Assembly (NCBI GenBank): GCA_946902985.2
Contig: OX336391.1
Location: 69,417,947 to 69,481,946 of the forward strand
DNA length: 64,000 bases
DNA from: Meconema thalassinum
Lineage: Eukaryota > Arthropoda > Insecta > Orthoptera > Tettigoniidae
Direction: 5' to 3'
Part shown: positions 46,180-57,740 of the stretch, piece by piece
How the letters are laid out: each line of letters opens with the position of its first letter
Position numbering within the stretch: position 1 is the stretch's first letter
The notes under the pieces: model-generated
The model's input: the letters and a program-made list of their open reading frames with translations, nothing else
The model's database searches: none
What the model was told of the DNA's origin: nothing
Made by a program: the position numbers and the translations under genes

Positions 46180-46700
46180 GTTGGTCGGTGAGACGGTCTA
46201 TCTCGATGTGAACACCGTGAGAGGTAGAATTCAACTGGTGATATTCTTGTTAAGGGTCCTCTAATATAGCCTAGTCTAGACCAATAGCTCTTTTCAGCGT
46301 ATGACAAGGCTGTAGACTGGACAGTGAGACGGTCTTTCACGATGTGAACACTGAAACAAGTAGTAGTCAATTGATTGTATTCTTGCTAAGGGTTCTCTAA
46401 TATATCATAGTCAAGACCAACAGCTACTTACTGTGTAGTACAAGGCTGTTCAATGGTTGTTTCGATGGTCTTTCACTATGTGGACACCATGAGAGATAAT
46501 AGTCAACTGGTGATATTCTTGCAAGGGTCCTCTTATATACCCCTAGTTAAGGGTAACAGCTGCTTGCTGCATATGACAAGGCTAAAGACTGGTTGTTTCA
46601 ACCGTCTTTCACAATGTAATCACTGTGACAGGTAGTAGTCAACTGAAAATATTCATTTACCCTACTCAAGATTATCAGGTACTTACTGCATATCAAAAGG
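46180..46700. repeat. About four 140-bp tandem repeats upstream of the polymerase
   Basis: The words CAACTGGTGATATTCTTG, GACAAGGCT and GGTCTTTCAC recur near 46229, 46368, 46508 and 46639 with 10-20% divergence. They lie just 5' of the polymerase start codon and could belong to the parent element's regulatory or terminal region. Confidence 0.8.
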
Positions 46701-46904
46701 ATGTACAATCATGTGTGTTAGGCACCCTTTCTTGATAAGGACCCTAATATTACCTACACAAGGCTATACATGTTTGTTCTGAACACTTAGTAGTTAATTG
46801 TGTATTTAATTTCTATAGAAAGCTTATACAAGCACGTTTTTCATGAGGTAAAACTTTGTTAAATAGCTGCATGCGGCACGCAAAGTATGTTTCCGCTACC
46901 TAGC

Positions 46905-47075
46905 GCTGACTATGATAAATACTTGAACGACCTGCATGCTACCTAGCGCTCCTTTTCAACACTCACTCACTGAACGACCAGCATGCTATCTAGCGGTCGA
47001 TATAAATACTCACTCAACTACCAGCATGCTACCTCTCGGTCAATATGACGACTCACTCAACTACCAGCATGCTAC
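46905..47075. repeat. Short tandem repeat (about 50 bp)
   Basis: Four imperfect copies contain CCAGCATGCTACCTAGCG and ACTCACTCAACTA, running up to the start codon of the small hydrophobic ORF. Confidence 0.8.
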
Positions 47076-47345
47076 ATGGCTTCTTTTGTCAGATTTTTGT
47101 TGACTTTTTTGTTGGCTTTTGTTGGCTTTTTTGTTGGCTTTTGTATTAGCTTTCTCATATTTGCTCTTGCTTGTTGGGGCTTATTTGGTCTTGTAAAGTA
47201 TGTCAGTCCTTTTTATGGCAGCATAATGCTTACAGCCATGTTTGTAAGCAACAACAACAACACACAAAATTCCAAAGAAATCCAAAGTACTCTAAGGTTT
47301 ATCAATGACTCTCAACTCTTACACTTACCTCTATCCCATGCCTAG
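47076..47345 (+). CDS. Small hydrophobic ORF of unknown function
   Basis: An 89-codon ORF starts with ATG. Residues 5-38 are strongly hydrophobic (FVRFLLTFLLAFVGFFVGF, then ISFLIFALACWGLFGL). Another hydrophobic part (YGSIMLTAMFV) and an Asn-rich polar C-terminus follow. This would suit one or two membrane segments. Part of the hydrophobicity comes from an imperfect TTTTTGTTGGC repeat, so a chance ORF is possible. It is divergent from the polymerase relic, 0.95 kb away. No family recognised. Confidence 0.3.
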   Translation: MASFVRFLLTFLLAFVGFFVGFCISFLIFALACWGLFGLVKYVSPFYGSIMLTAMFVSNNNNTQNSKEIQSTLRFINDSQLLHLPLSHA

Positions 47346-47601
47346 TCAAAAAAATAGTGTATTTTTCAAATTTTTCAAAAAATATTTGGAAAGTAGGCTA
47401 TATCATTAAACTATAAATCCTAAAAAGACATATGTTAACTCCAACACCTACCTCTATACCACTCTCAGTCCAAAAAATAGTGTATTTTTAAATTTTCCAA
47501 AAACATATTTCCAAAATGGGTTATATTTCCAAAATTAAAATTTTACAAAAATGTTTGTTTGACATAAATGAATGGTCTTTGCCCCTCCTCTACCGCCGTA
47601 C
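47346..47601. repeat. Two-copy 115-130 bp AT-rich tandem repeat
   Basis: CTACCTCTATACC or a variant, then AAAAAATAGTGTATTTTT and a run of A/T, occur twice (near 47325-47400 and 47440-47520). The stretch ends at the LTR boundary of gypsy element 2. Confidence 0.6.
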
Positions 47602-48744
47602 TGTGCCCGTTTAGACCGGAGTCCGCACGACCACATATGCATTTTACCAATAATCAGTCAGCACGAGAATCAAAATATCCCGGAGCGCCAGATGGGTTAA
47701 AGCAAATCGCAAAAACGACATCAAATTTATAAAATGCTTTGCTGATTTTTGGCTCAATGCAACAATAAGGATAGAAGGAGATTTAATTGGGTGAAACACA
47801 TCTGGTAAAATTATCTCAGTTTATTTAAAGTTAAAATCTGACTGCAAGAATGCTCAAAGCAGCATCATCCACGTGTGGCGATCCACACTCTTATTTACAC
47901 ACAATATACAGAAATCTTCCAAACACATTTGACAATCTTTTTGGAAACACAAGTCCGATTAATAGTCCTGTGGACTGTGTTCCAAAATTATTAACATTTA
48001 ATTCCAGCTCAAAATGAATTGTTCATACTGGAAATAACGTAGATCACTGTTTGACTATTTACATGATATTAACACTCGTAGAATAAATGTTTATAGAATT
48101 TCTTAAACTTTCACTTGTTTTCCAGTTTCAAAAATATATCGTTGAAAAATATTATTATCATCGTAGCAACACAAATTATTTATACATATTAATAACATCT
48201 GAAAAGTATTTTGACCATTGAGCATAGCATCGAAGAACTGTGCGAAGCACAACAACAATTAATTGTTCTTCTGACATTAAACATTCGAGAAGTGACTCGA
48301 TTATGAACTTCAAGTTCCAAACAAAATATATAATTTCTGAATCATTAACTTGATCAATAAATGGTTGAACCATTCAACTACTTGCTTTTCCACTTGGAAT
48401 CATTATGAAAAAAATATTTATATTTATGGCCATTCTTAGCAACTTTCACAACTTGCAATTCTTCGACAGAATGCGGAAATAAGAATTGTAGTTTTATAAT
48501 GAATTCATTTAGTTCATGGCACTAGGATTTGAAAATATCCTTCAAATTATTCGTGGTTAAAGAATTATTTTTAATTGGCAGTGGCCCATTCTACTATTTG
48601 TGTAAGAACACAATATTACAATAACAACGACGGCAAAGGTTTTCCTCGGAAGAAGAATAAACTAATATTGTCATTTAGACTTTCACGGCCCGTGTTATTA
48701 TTCATAATGTTGAATTTTGGGCTTATGCCGTGTTTTATTATATT

Positions 48745-48795
48745 GCAATTCGACGCGTTTCGAAAGAAACCATGTCTTTCATCGTCAGGAATAAT
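48745..48795 (-). ncRNA. Penelope ribozyme-like motif, left copy
   Basis: Same motif as in the right copy, on the minus strand, downstream of the GIY-YIG ORF. Confidence 0.45.
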
Positions 48796-48905
48796 CTGGA
48801 ATACGACAATGTTGCTAAGAGAAAGCAACGAAGGACATATAGAAGGTGCCCAAAGATGGACGCCATTATAGCCCCATGTTAGGGACAACGGAAAGCAGCA
48901 GTGAA

Positions 48906-50358
48906 TTACTTTCTCAGGGTTCTGATAATAGGTAGCCAGGATTCACTGAGATTGTAGCCGGTGTCGCGGTTGAAATTATCTGGGTGTTTACGTATTTCAA
49001 CCGCCTCCCTGATGATTCTGGGACGATATTGCTTTATACGGGCAAGAACATCCACCCCTTGGAACATGACATCATGGCCAGGTGTTAAAGCATGATCGGC
49101 AACAGCTGATTTATCAGGTTGAATGAGCCTGATACATCTGTTATGTTCCTTAATGCGAGTGCATATTGTTCTCGAAGTCTGCCCGATGTAAACCTTGCCA
49201 CAAGTACAGGGAACTCTGTAGATACCCGGTTGTTGCAATTTAGGCAAACTGTCCTTAGTTGGTCGCAGGAGTTGCCTAATCTTAACAGAAGTTCCAAATA
49301 CAGTCCGTATGTTGTATCGACGTAGGATTTTAGCAATACGATCCGTTGTGTTATGTATGTACGGAAGGTAAGCAGTTCCTCTTACATCTCTTTTCTCAAC
49401 TGACGTCCTATTATTATTTGTTGGTTTCAGAACCGTAGAAATCAAAGCCTTGCTATAACCGTTGCTCTCAAAGGTGGTTCGCAGGGTGTTAATTTCTTCT
49501 TGTAAAGAAGACACTTCACAAATCCTCCTAGCCCTGGTAGTTAGAGTTGTAAGGATACCATGTTTCTGGGCAGGGTGATGGTGAGAACTTGCGTGGAGAT
49601 ATCTATTGGTGTGTGTTGGCTTACGAAAAACGCTGTGTCCTAAAGATCCATCCTCTTTCTTGGTGACGAGAACATCTAAAAAAGGAATTTTGCCGTCAGA
49701 TTCCTTTTCCATGGTGAAAACAAATAGAAGGGTGCTGGAGATTAAGGTGATCCAGGAAATGGCTAAGATTTTCCTCACCTTCCGTCCAAACAACGAACGT
49801 GTCATCCACATAACGCCACCAGATCTTCGGTTTGAAAGGAGCCGACGACAAAGCTTTCTCTTCAAAGTTCTCCATGAAGAAATTAGCCACAACAGGAGAG
49901 AGAGGACTACCCATGGCCACACCATCAGTCTGCTCATAAAAATTCCCATTCCATAGAAAGTAGGAGGAGGTCATGCAGTGATAAAAAAGTCTTGTGATGT
50001 CTTCAGGAAAAAAGCCATTAATGAGAGACATAACACCATCAATAGGTACTCTCGTAAACAGAGACACCACGTCGAGACTCACTAGAATATCACCCGGCTG
50101 AAGTGTTATAGCTTTTAACTTTTCCACGAAGTGTGTGGAATCCTTAATGTACGAAGGCGTGTTACCCAGAAGCGGCTGAAGTAGTCTTCCTAAGTATTTG
50201 GAAAGGGCATATGTAGGAGAACCAATCGTACTAACAATAGGTCTAAGAGGAACATCTTCCTTATGTATTTTAGGAAGACCATAGAGTCTCGGAGGAATAG
50301 CATCCCCTGGAAGGAGAGTCTTCGCTGCATCCGCTGGAATAGATGATTGCTTGATCAA
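48906..50358 (-). pseudogene. Penelope-like RT plus GIY-YIG endonuclease, left copy
   Basis: The minus-strand frame from 50358 has LLPGDAIPPRLYGLPKIHK (RT entry), GDILVSLDVVSLFTRVPID, TDGVAMGSPLSPVVANFFME and WWRYVDDTFVVW (catalytic YVDD). A one-base expansion of a T run near 49730 shifts the frame. The second part (49949-48906) carries the rest of RT and the C-terminal GIY-YIG nuclease GIYRVPCTCGKVYIGQTSR and ICTRIKEHN, ending NLSESWLPIIRTLRK. The RT N-terminus is missing (5' truncation at the palindrome centre). The right copy does not share the frameshift. Confidence 0.93.
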
Positions 50359-50408
50359 TTTGACGGTGACATTTGAGTAGCGAGTAGTAGGATCACGACT
50401 ATTAATCT

Positions 50409-51933
50409 TTGTTATCAGATCCTGTTTATAGGATTAATAGTCGTGATCCTACTACTCGCTACTCAAATGTCACCGTCAAATTGATCAAGCAATCATCTAT
50501 TCCAGCGGATGCAGCGAAGACTCTCCTTCCAGGGGATGCTATTCCTCCGAGACTCTATGGTCTTCCTAAAATACATAAGGAAGATGTTCCTCCTAGACCT
50601 ATTGTTAGTACGATTGGTTCTCCTACATATGCCCTTTCCAAATACTTAGGAAGACTACTTCAGCCGCTTCTGGGTAACACGCCTTCGTACATTAAGGATT
50701 CCACACACTTCGTGGAAAAGTTAAAAGCTATAACACTTCAGCCGGGTGATATTCTAGTGAGTCTCGACGTGGTGTCTCTGTTTACGAGAGTACCTATTGA
50801 TGGTGTTATGTCTCTCATTAATGGCTTTTTTTCCTGAAGACATCACAAGACTTTTTTATCACTGCATGACCTCCTCCTACTTTCTATGGAATGGGAATTT
50901 TTATGAGCAGACTGATGGTGTGGCCATGGGTAGTCCTCTCTCTCCTGTTGTGGCTAATTTCTTCATGGAGAACTTTGAAGAGAAAGCTTTGTCGTCGGCT
51001 CCTTTCAAACCGAAGAGCTGGTGGCGTTATGTGGATGACACGTTCGTTGTTTGGACGGAAGGTGAGGAAAATCTTAGCCATTTCCTGGATCACCTTAATC
51101 TCCAGCACCCTTCTATTTGTTTCACCATGGAAAAGGAATCTGACGGCAAAATTCCTTTTTTAGATGTTCTCGTCACCAAGAAAGAGGATGGATCTTTAGG
51201 ACACAGCGTTTTTCGTAAGCCAACACACACCAATAGATATCTCCACGCAAGTTCTCACCATCACCCTGCCCAGAAACATGGTATCCTTACAACTCTAACT
51301 ACCAGGGCTAGGAGGATTTGTGAAGTGTCTTCTTTACAAGAAGAAATTAACACCCTGCGAACCACCTTTGAGAGCAACGGTTATAGCAAGGCTTTGATTT
51401 CTACGGTTCTGAAACCAACAAATAATAATAGGACGTCAGTTGAGAAAAGAGATGTAAGCGGAACTGCTTACCTTCCGTACATACATAACACAACGGATCG
51501 TATTGCTAAAATCCTACGTCGATACAAGATACGGACTGTATTTGGAACTTCTGTTAAGATTAGGCAACTCCTGCGACCAACTAAGGACAGTTTGCCTAAA
51601 TTGCAACAACCGGGTATCTACAGAGTTCCCTGTACTTGTGGCAAGGTTTACATCGGGCAGACTTCGAGAACAATATGCACTCGCATTAAGGAACATAACA
51701 GATGTATCAGGCTCATTCAACCTGATAAATCAGCTGTTGCCGATCATGCTTTAACACCTGGCCATGATGTCATGTTCCAAGGGGTGGATGTTCTTGCCCG
51801 TATAAAGCAATATCGTCCCAGAATCATCAGGGAGGCGGTTGAAATACGTAAACACCCAGATAATTTCAACCGCGACACCGGCTACAATCTCAGTGAATCC
51901 TGGCTACCTATTATCAGAACCCTGAGAAAGTAA
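50409..51933 (+). pseudogene. Penelope-like RT plus GIY-YIG endonuclease, right copy
   Basis: This copy matches the left copy almost completely on the opposite strand, starting a few codons further upstream (LLSDPVYRINSRDPTTRYSN). RT motifs include SLDVVSLFTRV, the YVDD box at 51028-51039 and GKIPFLDVLVTKKEDG. GIY-YIG lies near 51612-51780. An extra T in a T run at about 50830 (seven instead of six) shifts the frame between 50797 and 50837. The C-terminal frame 50797-51933 is otherwise open to the stop. Confidence 0.93.
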
Positions 51934-52043
51934 TTCACTGCTGCTTTCCGTTGTCCCTAACATGGGGCTATAATGGCGTCCATCTTTGGGCACCTTCTAT
52001 ATGTTCTTCGTTGCTTTCTCTTAGCAACATTGTCGTATTCCAG

Positions 52044-52095
52044 ATTATTCCTGACGATGAAAGACATGGTTTCTTTCGAAACGCGTCGAATTGCA
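52044..52095 (+). ncRNA. Penelope ribozyme-like motif, right copy
   Basis: CTGACGATGA (52051-52060), a short hairpin AAGA/TCTT, GAAA (52078-52081), then CGCGTC with possible cleavage after 52087. GAAT (52088-52091) can pair with ATTC (52047-52050) as stem I. Hammerhead motifs with a tiny stem III are known in the terminal repeats of Penelope-like elements. The core here is CUGACGAUGA, three bases longer than the classic CUGAUGA, so activity is uncertain. Confidence 0.5.
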
Positions 52096-54427
52096 ATATA
52101 ATAAAACACGGCATAAGCCCAAAATTCAACATTATGAATAAGAATAAACTACTATCATGACAAATCCGGGTTCTAGCAAAATCAAAGTCTAAATGGAATT
52201 CGTAAACAAGGTTGAAATAAGAACTGATGGTTTCAAAGAAATAACCTTCGGGTTATTCATACGACGAAATGTGTGGCTCCAATACTCCTACTATAAACCT
52301 GAGCCATCGAACCTGCTATTTGATTGATGCTCGAAAAAACCTTCATTCCTGCGACTTAAACATGCGCACCTGGGAATGGCATTTCAACTACTCCACACAC
52401 ATAAATTATCTTCCCAAAATGTATACAATAAATCAAGCCTCTGCTTGTTATCAACACTGGAAGATTAATAAACTTACAAGTTTATTTTATTTTACCATTC
52501 AGTTCAACCCGTGAATTTACCATACTTATGAAAAGCTTCATTTCACTTTCGAGTGTATTTACGTCATGATTTTATATAAATACAACAATATCCTATTTGA
52601 TACAAATATCAATTGCTTCCCGTTTCATGCCTCTCCGTGTTATCTGAAACATATACTTTGCTCAAAGCAAATATCAACTGTTCAACCAGAACTGAAATGT
52701 TGGTTGAATGCGGGCTTGCGCTAACCACTCTCCTTCGGAAAATCTCCTGTTCCAGACTAGAAATGTTTCAACTACTTCATAGGCTCTTTCTCAATACATA
52801 TGATTATTATAAAATATAATATCCAAGAATTATTTAGAAAAATTATGAAAATTATTATTATTATTAGTGGATTATTATTATTATTATTATTATTATGTGT
52901 ATTATTCCAAATATGTTTAATTATCATCTCATTATGTGAGAATCCACATGTTCGAACCTTCGAATATGGAAAAAATATCCATTCCTCAACAAAAATAAAT
53001 TTAACTTTTACAGTTACATCGGCTGATTACCGTGATTTCCCAAAAATATGAAAAATTCAAATAAATGCTCTAAATGCTCGGTCATCGATCCTAAACTGTT
53101 CTGAGTGCTGAAAATACTCAGAATAACTCTAATAAGTCTTGCGCAAATCATTACAAGCTTTAAATACGACGAAAAAAATGTGTTGGTCATCTGCAGAAAA
53201 ATAGTTTGTTCCAATTAGCTAGGCATAAAATAATTCAAATGTGGCTTACATTTCTTGATGGTCTTGAAGTGTAGTAAACCTGGTCTGTACCAGATTTATC
53301 CGTAGATATGCCCTATCGGACAAGCACGTATAATCCTTGTATCGGCCGCCATTGTAGACCCACAAATCGTCTAGTCAGACATAGTGGTAGTATCTTTCGA
53401 CGTTTGAATAAACTGTGGTTCCATTTTAATATGAGCTTCTATCAAAGCCATAACAGTTTGTTGAAATAGGGTCAGATCTAAGTGATCTCTTCTTAAATGT
53501 GTCAGTTGTAACATAACTCACTGTAATCTCATCAGTACAAGAAAAACATTGACAGTCTAAGCAATTAACGGCTGTTCTGAAGATCGTTCCCTGGGCATGG
53601 TTTATTAATATCACCATCTGCCATGCGCTAGACAACTTGCAGTTTCCCTTGCGTAGACTAATGAACGCCACCGTTATAGACTAGTCTTCAGTGTACTGAC
53701 AGATCGAAGTGGTTAACTAGTTACAAAATATGAAAACTGACTTGCAAATGGATTTAAACATCCAAGTATTAAGTTACTATTGGACTGTGACAAAATACTA
53801 TTTTCTAGACCAAGTCTAGCATATGTCCTTTTGGAAATATAAATATTTCCACCAATGTCTGTAGAAATCAATCACCTCAGTGATTCTCCTCACCAGAAAC
53901 TTACTAAGTTCCAACTCGTTTGCGCAGCACTTCTCGTGACTATCACGATTTGAAAAGAACTTCTGCGTAGATACGGCAACCATGTGCCTTGGCTCAGCGT
54001 AGACGCAACTTGCTCTGCAAGTGCTTGTGTTGAAGTGAGCTAACCATGCCTGCTCCAGCTGGCTTTTATACAAAACGGTCAGGGTCACGCGTCATCGCCT
54101 GATATCTAGAAATCCTCATATCTCTTGAATCCCTGGTCCGATTTACTTGATACAAATTGCGTTCTCTTTCATTTGGCCGTGCCAGTAATCTGATCCCAGT
54201 CTCAAGTCTCTACTCCATAGTTAACTATTTAATCAATAAATAGCCTCAACCTCTGCTGTTACTCGCTACGTCATTTGCCATCCAACTATCGGTAAAATCC
54301 TTCGAAATGCTTCGAGAAGCAATGTAGCGCGATATTCAAATATCTGAACTTTCAAAAGCGGCTACAGCCTTTCCCTTGATATCTAGGTGTCTGAAACTTG
54401 GAATACCCATTCCTAGATTTGGGCACA

Positions 54428-54440
54428 TCCACCCCACACC
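54428..54440 (-). other. Polypurine tract of gypsy element 2
   Basis: The minus strand reads GGTGTGGGGTGGA immediately before LTR start TGTGCCC. The same tract occurs at 63717-63729 outside the other LTR. Confidence 0.8.
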
Positions 54441-54492
54441 TAGCAAAAAATAAAAATTGAAAATTTTTTATTTTTCCTATCTACACATTAAA

Positions 54493-54948
54493 TCATCTGG
54501 TTCTTGAATAATAGATCTTCAAATTCGATGCATTATAAGTTCCCACGATGTTACCAGTTCGTGTATTAGCTACTTCATAGCTTCCATTATTGTTTACTTC
54601 CACAATACGATAGGGTCCAGCATAAAGGCTTGCAAATTTCGAGTACACTCGATTTTGCACGTCTGAGGGTGTAGGTCTTTTCACTAAAACAAGAGTTCCT
54701 ACGCGCAAGGGTCTGCGAAAACGCTTTCCTCTCACTCTGCGCTCTCTCTTCTCAGCTTGACTCCTTAACTTGTCTAAAGCTAGAGTTTCCCTCATCTGAC
54801 GACTTGGTTCAATCTCAGGTGGAATAGAGATGATTCGATCCCATAATCGTGTTGGTTTAATCCCATGATGAAGCAACATAGGAATCTGTCCAGTACTCTC
54901 ATGAATAGTAGAGTTGATGGATTCGGATGCTAAAGAAAGAACATCCAT
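54493..54948 (-). pseudogene. pol: Integrase C-terminus of gypsy element 2 (GPY/F domain)
   Basis: This 151-codon stretch shares the frame of the main pol ORF but is separated from it by one in-frame TGA at 54979-54981. It holds the end of the integrase core (SLASESINSTIHESTGQIP), a basic segment (RSQAEKRERRVRGKRFRRPL) and a GPY/F domain (YAGPYRIVEVNNNGSYEV). It stops 66 nt before the LTR, and no env follows. Confidence 0.9.
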
Positions 54949-54981
54949 CCATTTCCAATGCTCATTTGGACAATAGAGGCG

Positions 54982-56448
54982 TCAAAATTTTGCTATTTCA
55001 GCTATCACGCGTTCCGCTGGATTGCTCTCTGGATGTCTAATAGAACAAAACAATTGTCTAATCCCAAGATTATTCATGATGGTTCGAAACTCCAAAGATG
55101 TAAATTGAGGTCCACGATCTGATAAAAGGAATTCCGGTTTGCCTGCTTCCGGAATCACGCTGTCTCTAATTCTCTTCGCACAATACTTTGCGTTTGCCTT
55201 CTGAATTGGATGTAACATGGTGTATTTGCTGAAAACATCCATAGTCACCAAAATATATCGGTTACCTCTTTTAGACTTTGGGAGAGGACCATATAAATCA
55301 GTCGCGAAGATTTCGTAAGGCTTAGAAGGAATAATAGGCCTTGGTAATTCTCTCAATAATCTAGAATTATGTTTACTCCTTTGGCATAAGTCGCATTCTC
55401 GAATAGTGTTTCTGACAGTTTGTCGCATTCGCTCCCACAAAAAATTCTCTTGAATCATGTTGACTATCTTATCTACTCCAGCATGACCTGCGATTCTATG
55501 TGCCATCCAAATAATGGGTGTTTGCAATCGTGGAGGTATCACTACTCTCAGCTTCGTATGGTCGGGATCTGCAAACTTGTAGATTAAACCATCTAACATC
55601 ATAAAATCTCTGGAAATTCTTTCAGTTTCCACAAAATCATCATCATTGGGATCCATGTTTCCCTGTAGAAAACGAAAAATGTTCCTAAGACGTCGGTCTC
55701 TCCTCTGGGATAAATGCAATAACCTTAACCTTCTCATGGTATCTTCATCCTCCTGCGTCAGGTTAACTTGAAAAACCTTAGATGTAGACTCCACTGCTCT
55801 ACTCAACAAATCAGCTCCAACGTTCAACTTTCCAGGAGTGTGTTCAATAACTAGGTTGAATTGCTGAATAAAAAGTGACCATCTAGTTATTCTATCGCTG
55901 GCAAAGTTTGTTCTCAAAATGAACTCCAATGCGTGGTGATCAGTCCTCACAATGACTGAATGTCCAATTAACATTTTCTTCCACGACTCCAAAGCGAATA
56001 TTACAGCAAGTGCTTCTAACTCTGTGGTGTAATAATTCCTCTCTGATGGACGAAGTTTCCTGCTAATGAACGCCAGGTAATGTCTCTTGTGGTCTTCATC
56101 CTCTTGAAGTAGAATAGCTCCAATCCCTACGGTGGATGCATCAGATTCTATGATGAAATTCTTGGTAAAGTCAGGATACTCCAATTTCACACTGTTTACC
56201 AATAACCTCTTGGCATCTTGAAATGATTGTTCACAATCTTTATCCCATTTCCATTTATTTCCTTTCCTTAACAATTCCTGCAATGGCGCAACTGTCTTGG
56301 TGAAGTTCGGACAATGCCCTGCAAAGAATTGGCATGTCCCGAGAAAACTGCGGACATTCTTCACTCTAGTAGGTCTAGGGAAATTTGCAATTGCTTGTAT
56401 CTTCGTCTCATTGGGACGGTATCCTTCTCCATCCAAAATGTGACCCAA
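54982..56448 (-). pseudogene. pol: RNase H and integrase of gypsy element 2
   Basis: The frame carries the RT connection, then RNase H (FIIESDASTVGIGAILLQ, TTELEALAV, VIVRTDHHALEF). Integrase has the HHCC domain (AHRIAGHAG ... CDLCQ) and DDE residues in FATDLYGPLP, LLSDRGPQF and SNPAERVIAE. It overlaps the upstream RT frame (56408-57706) out of phase, through an apparent one-A expansion near 56455. It ends at a TGA inside the integrase. All catalytic residues are intact, so this copy was functional until recently. Confidence 0.92.
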
Positions 56449-57740
56449 AAATTTTTATTTCCTTTCGAAAGAACTGACATTTTCGAAGGTTGACTTTGAA
56501 GGTCGCTTTTCTCAAATCTGCAAATAACATTTGAAGATGTAGCAAATGTTCCTCCTTAGTCTCGGATGCAATTAAGATATCATCAATATAACGAATTGCT
56601 ATCTCTTTTACTTCAGGACTCAAATTTTGTTCTAGGGCTCTGATCAAAACGGATCCAGATGTTTTGACTCCAAATGGTAAACGGCGGAATACATATGTCT
56701 GCTGGTCAAACATAAATCCTGTAAACTTCTTAGAATCTTCACTAAGCCTAATATGATGGTAGGACGAAGTGAGATCAATATTAGAGAACCAGACCTTGCC
56801 TTGGAATTTCCTCAACAGTTCCCTAATGATTGGTGGTCTGTCATATTCTGGCAGTAATCTTGAATTCAAATTTCGCGCGTCTAAACATAGTCTCAGACTT
56901 CCATCTTGCTTAGACACTACTGCTAATGGATTGACATAAGATGTAGTGTACTTTTCAATCACATTGTTGCTTTCCATTTCCTTGATAAGCACTTTTACTT
57001 TTTCTCGATGCTTTTCTGCTACTGGATACAATTTAGCATGAAAAGGTGCATCATCATTTACACGAATATGATATTCAAAATCCTTAATTTCACCAGGTTT
57101 AATGTCAAAAATATCTTGATACTCTTCCAAAATCTTCCCTAACTCTGGGGACTCCTTCTCAGTGTAGACTTCTCTTCCTTCAGCTTCATGAAAAATCAGA
57201 GACCATTGAGCATCTCCCTCGATGTCTTCCTCTTCTTTTCCCTCGAAGTTTATTTCTTCGGTATTCTTGAATTTAATCGTCTCTGTCTTCATATCTATCA
57301 CTGCTTGATATTTCTGAATGAAATCTGCTCCCAATATCATGTCAAAAGCCATGTCCTTCATTACAACAAATACATGTCGGAAATCATGTCCTCCAATCGT
57401 AATACATAAGTACAATTGTGTTTTACACAGAGATATTTTATTGGGTATTATTCCTTGGATCTTAATTCCTGATACTGGAATTTCCTCTAAATTCTCCTTG
57501 AGCTTCCACAGAATATAAAGCTTCTCACTCACCAGACAAAGCATAGCCCCAGTATCGATCAAAGTATCGACAGGCATACCGAATACTTCGCATGATATAA
57601 TTGGCATTCTAATTCTGGTACCCATTTCTTTTCGTTCGTCATTCTGTTGAATTAAGTCATCATCCTCTGCTTGCCATTTAATAATTCTGGAAGTGAAAGT
57701 ATTCAAAATTCTATCTTCTACTGTGAATTCGAAGTTTTTT
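56408..57740 (-). CDS. pol: Protease and reverse transcriptase of gypsy element 2
   Basis: The frame opens upstream of 57706 and overlaps the 3' end of gag in the -1 phase. Protease: PVDTLIDTGAMLCLVSEKL (DTG) and MILGADFIQKY. RT: NNVIEKYTTSYVNPLAVVSK, CLDARNLNSRLLP, FSNIDLTSSYHHIRLS, FRRLPFGVKTSG and the catalytic IRYIDDILIA. Expression most likely depends on -1 slippage at A9 in the overlap (57735-57743). The frame runs out near the RT connection because of a one-base expansion that shifts RNase H into another phase. Confidence 0.9.

Larger units (their letters stand above)
48653..52151. mobile_element. Head-to-head pair of Penelope-like elements
   Basis: Inside the LTR, AAGAATAAACTA is duplicated at 48653-48664 and 52140-52151. 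The 3475-bp insert is an almost perfect palindrome: a minus-strand copy (48665-50407) and a plus-strand copy (50432-52139), joined at their 5'-truncated ends across 24 bp, with 3' ends pointing outward. The left copy extends about 45 bp further at its 3' end. A single target duplication around both copies argues for one insertion event. Confidence 0.93.
47602..54427 (-). repeat. 3' LTR of gypsy element 2 (split by a 3.5-kb insertion)
   Basis: 47602-48664 and 52152-54427 together (about 3339 bp) match the intact right LTR. A TATA box (TATAAAAG on the minus strand, 54063-54070) with TCACTT about 33 nt downstream marks a probable U3/R junction. Short ORFs here recur in the other LTR and have no recognisable product. 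Confidence 0.93.

Noticed and set aside
52269..54088. ORFs repeated at 61.5-63.4 kb
   Set aside because: Same reason: they lie in the long LTRs of gypsy element 2. One is a run of Ile/Leu codons from a TTA microsatellite.
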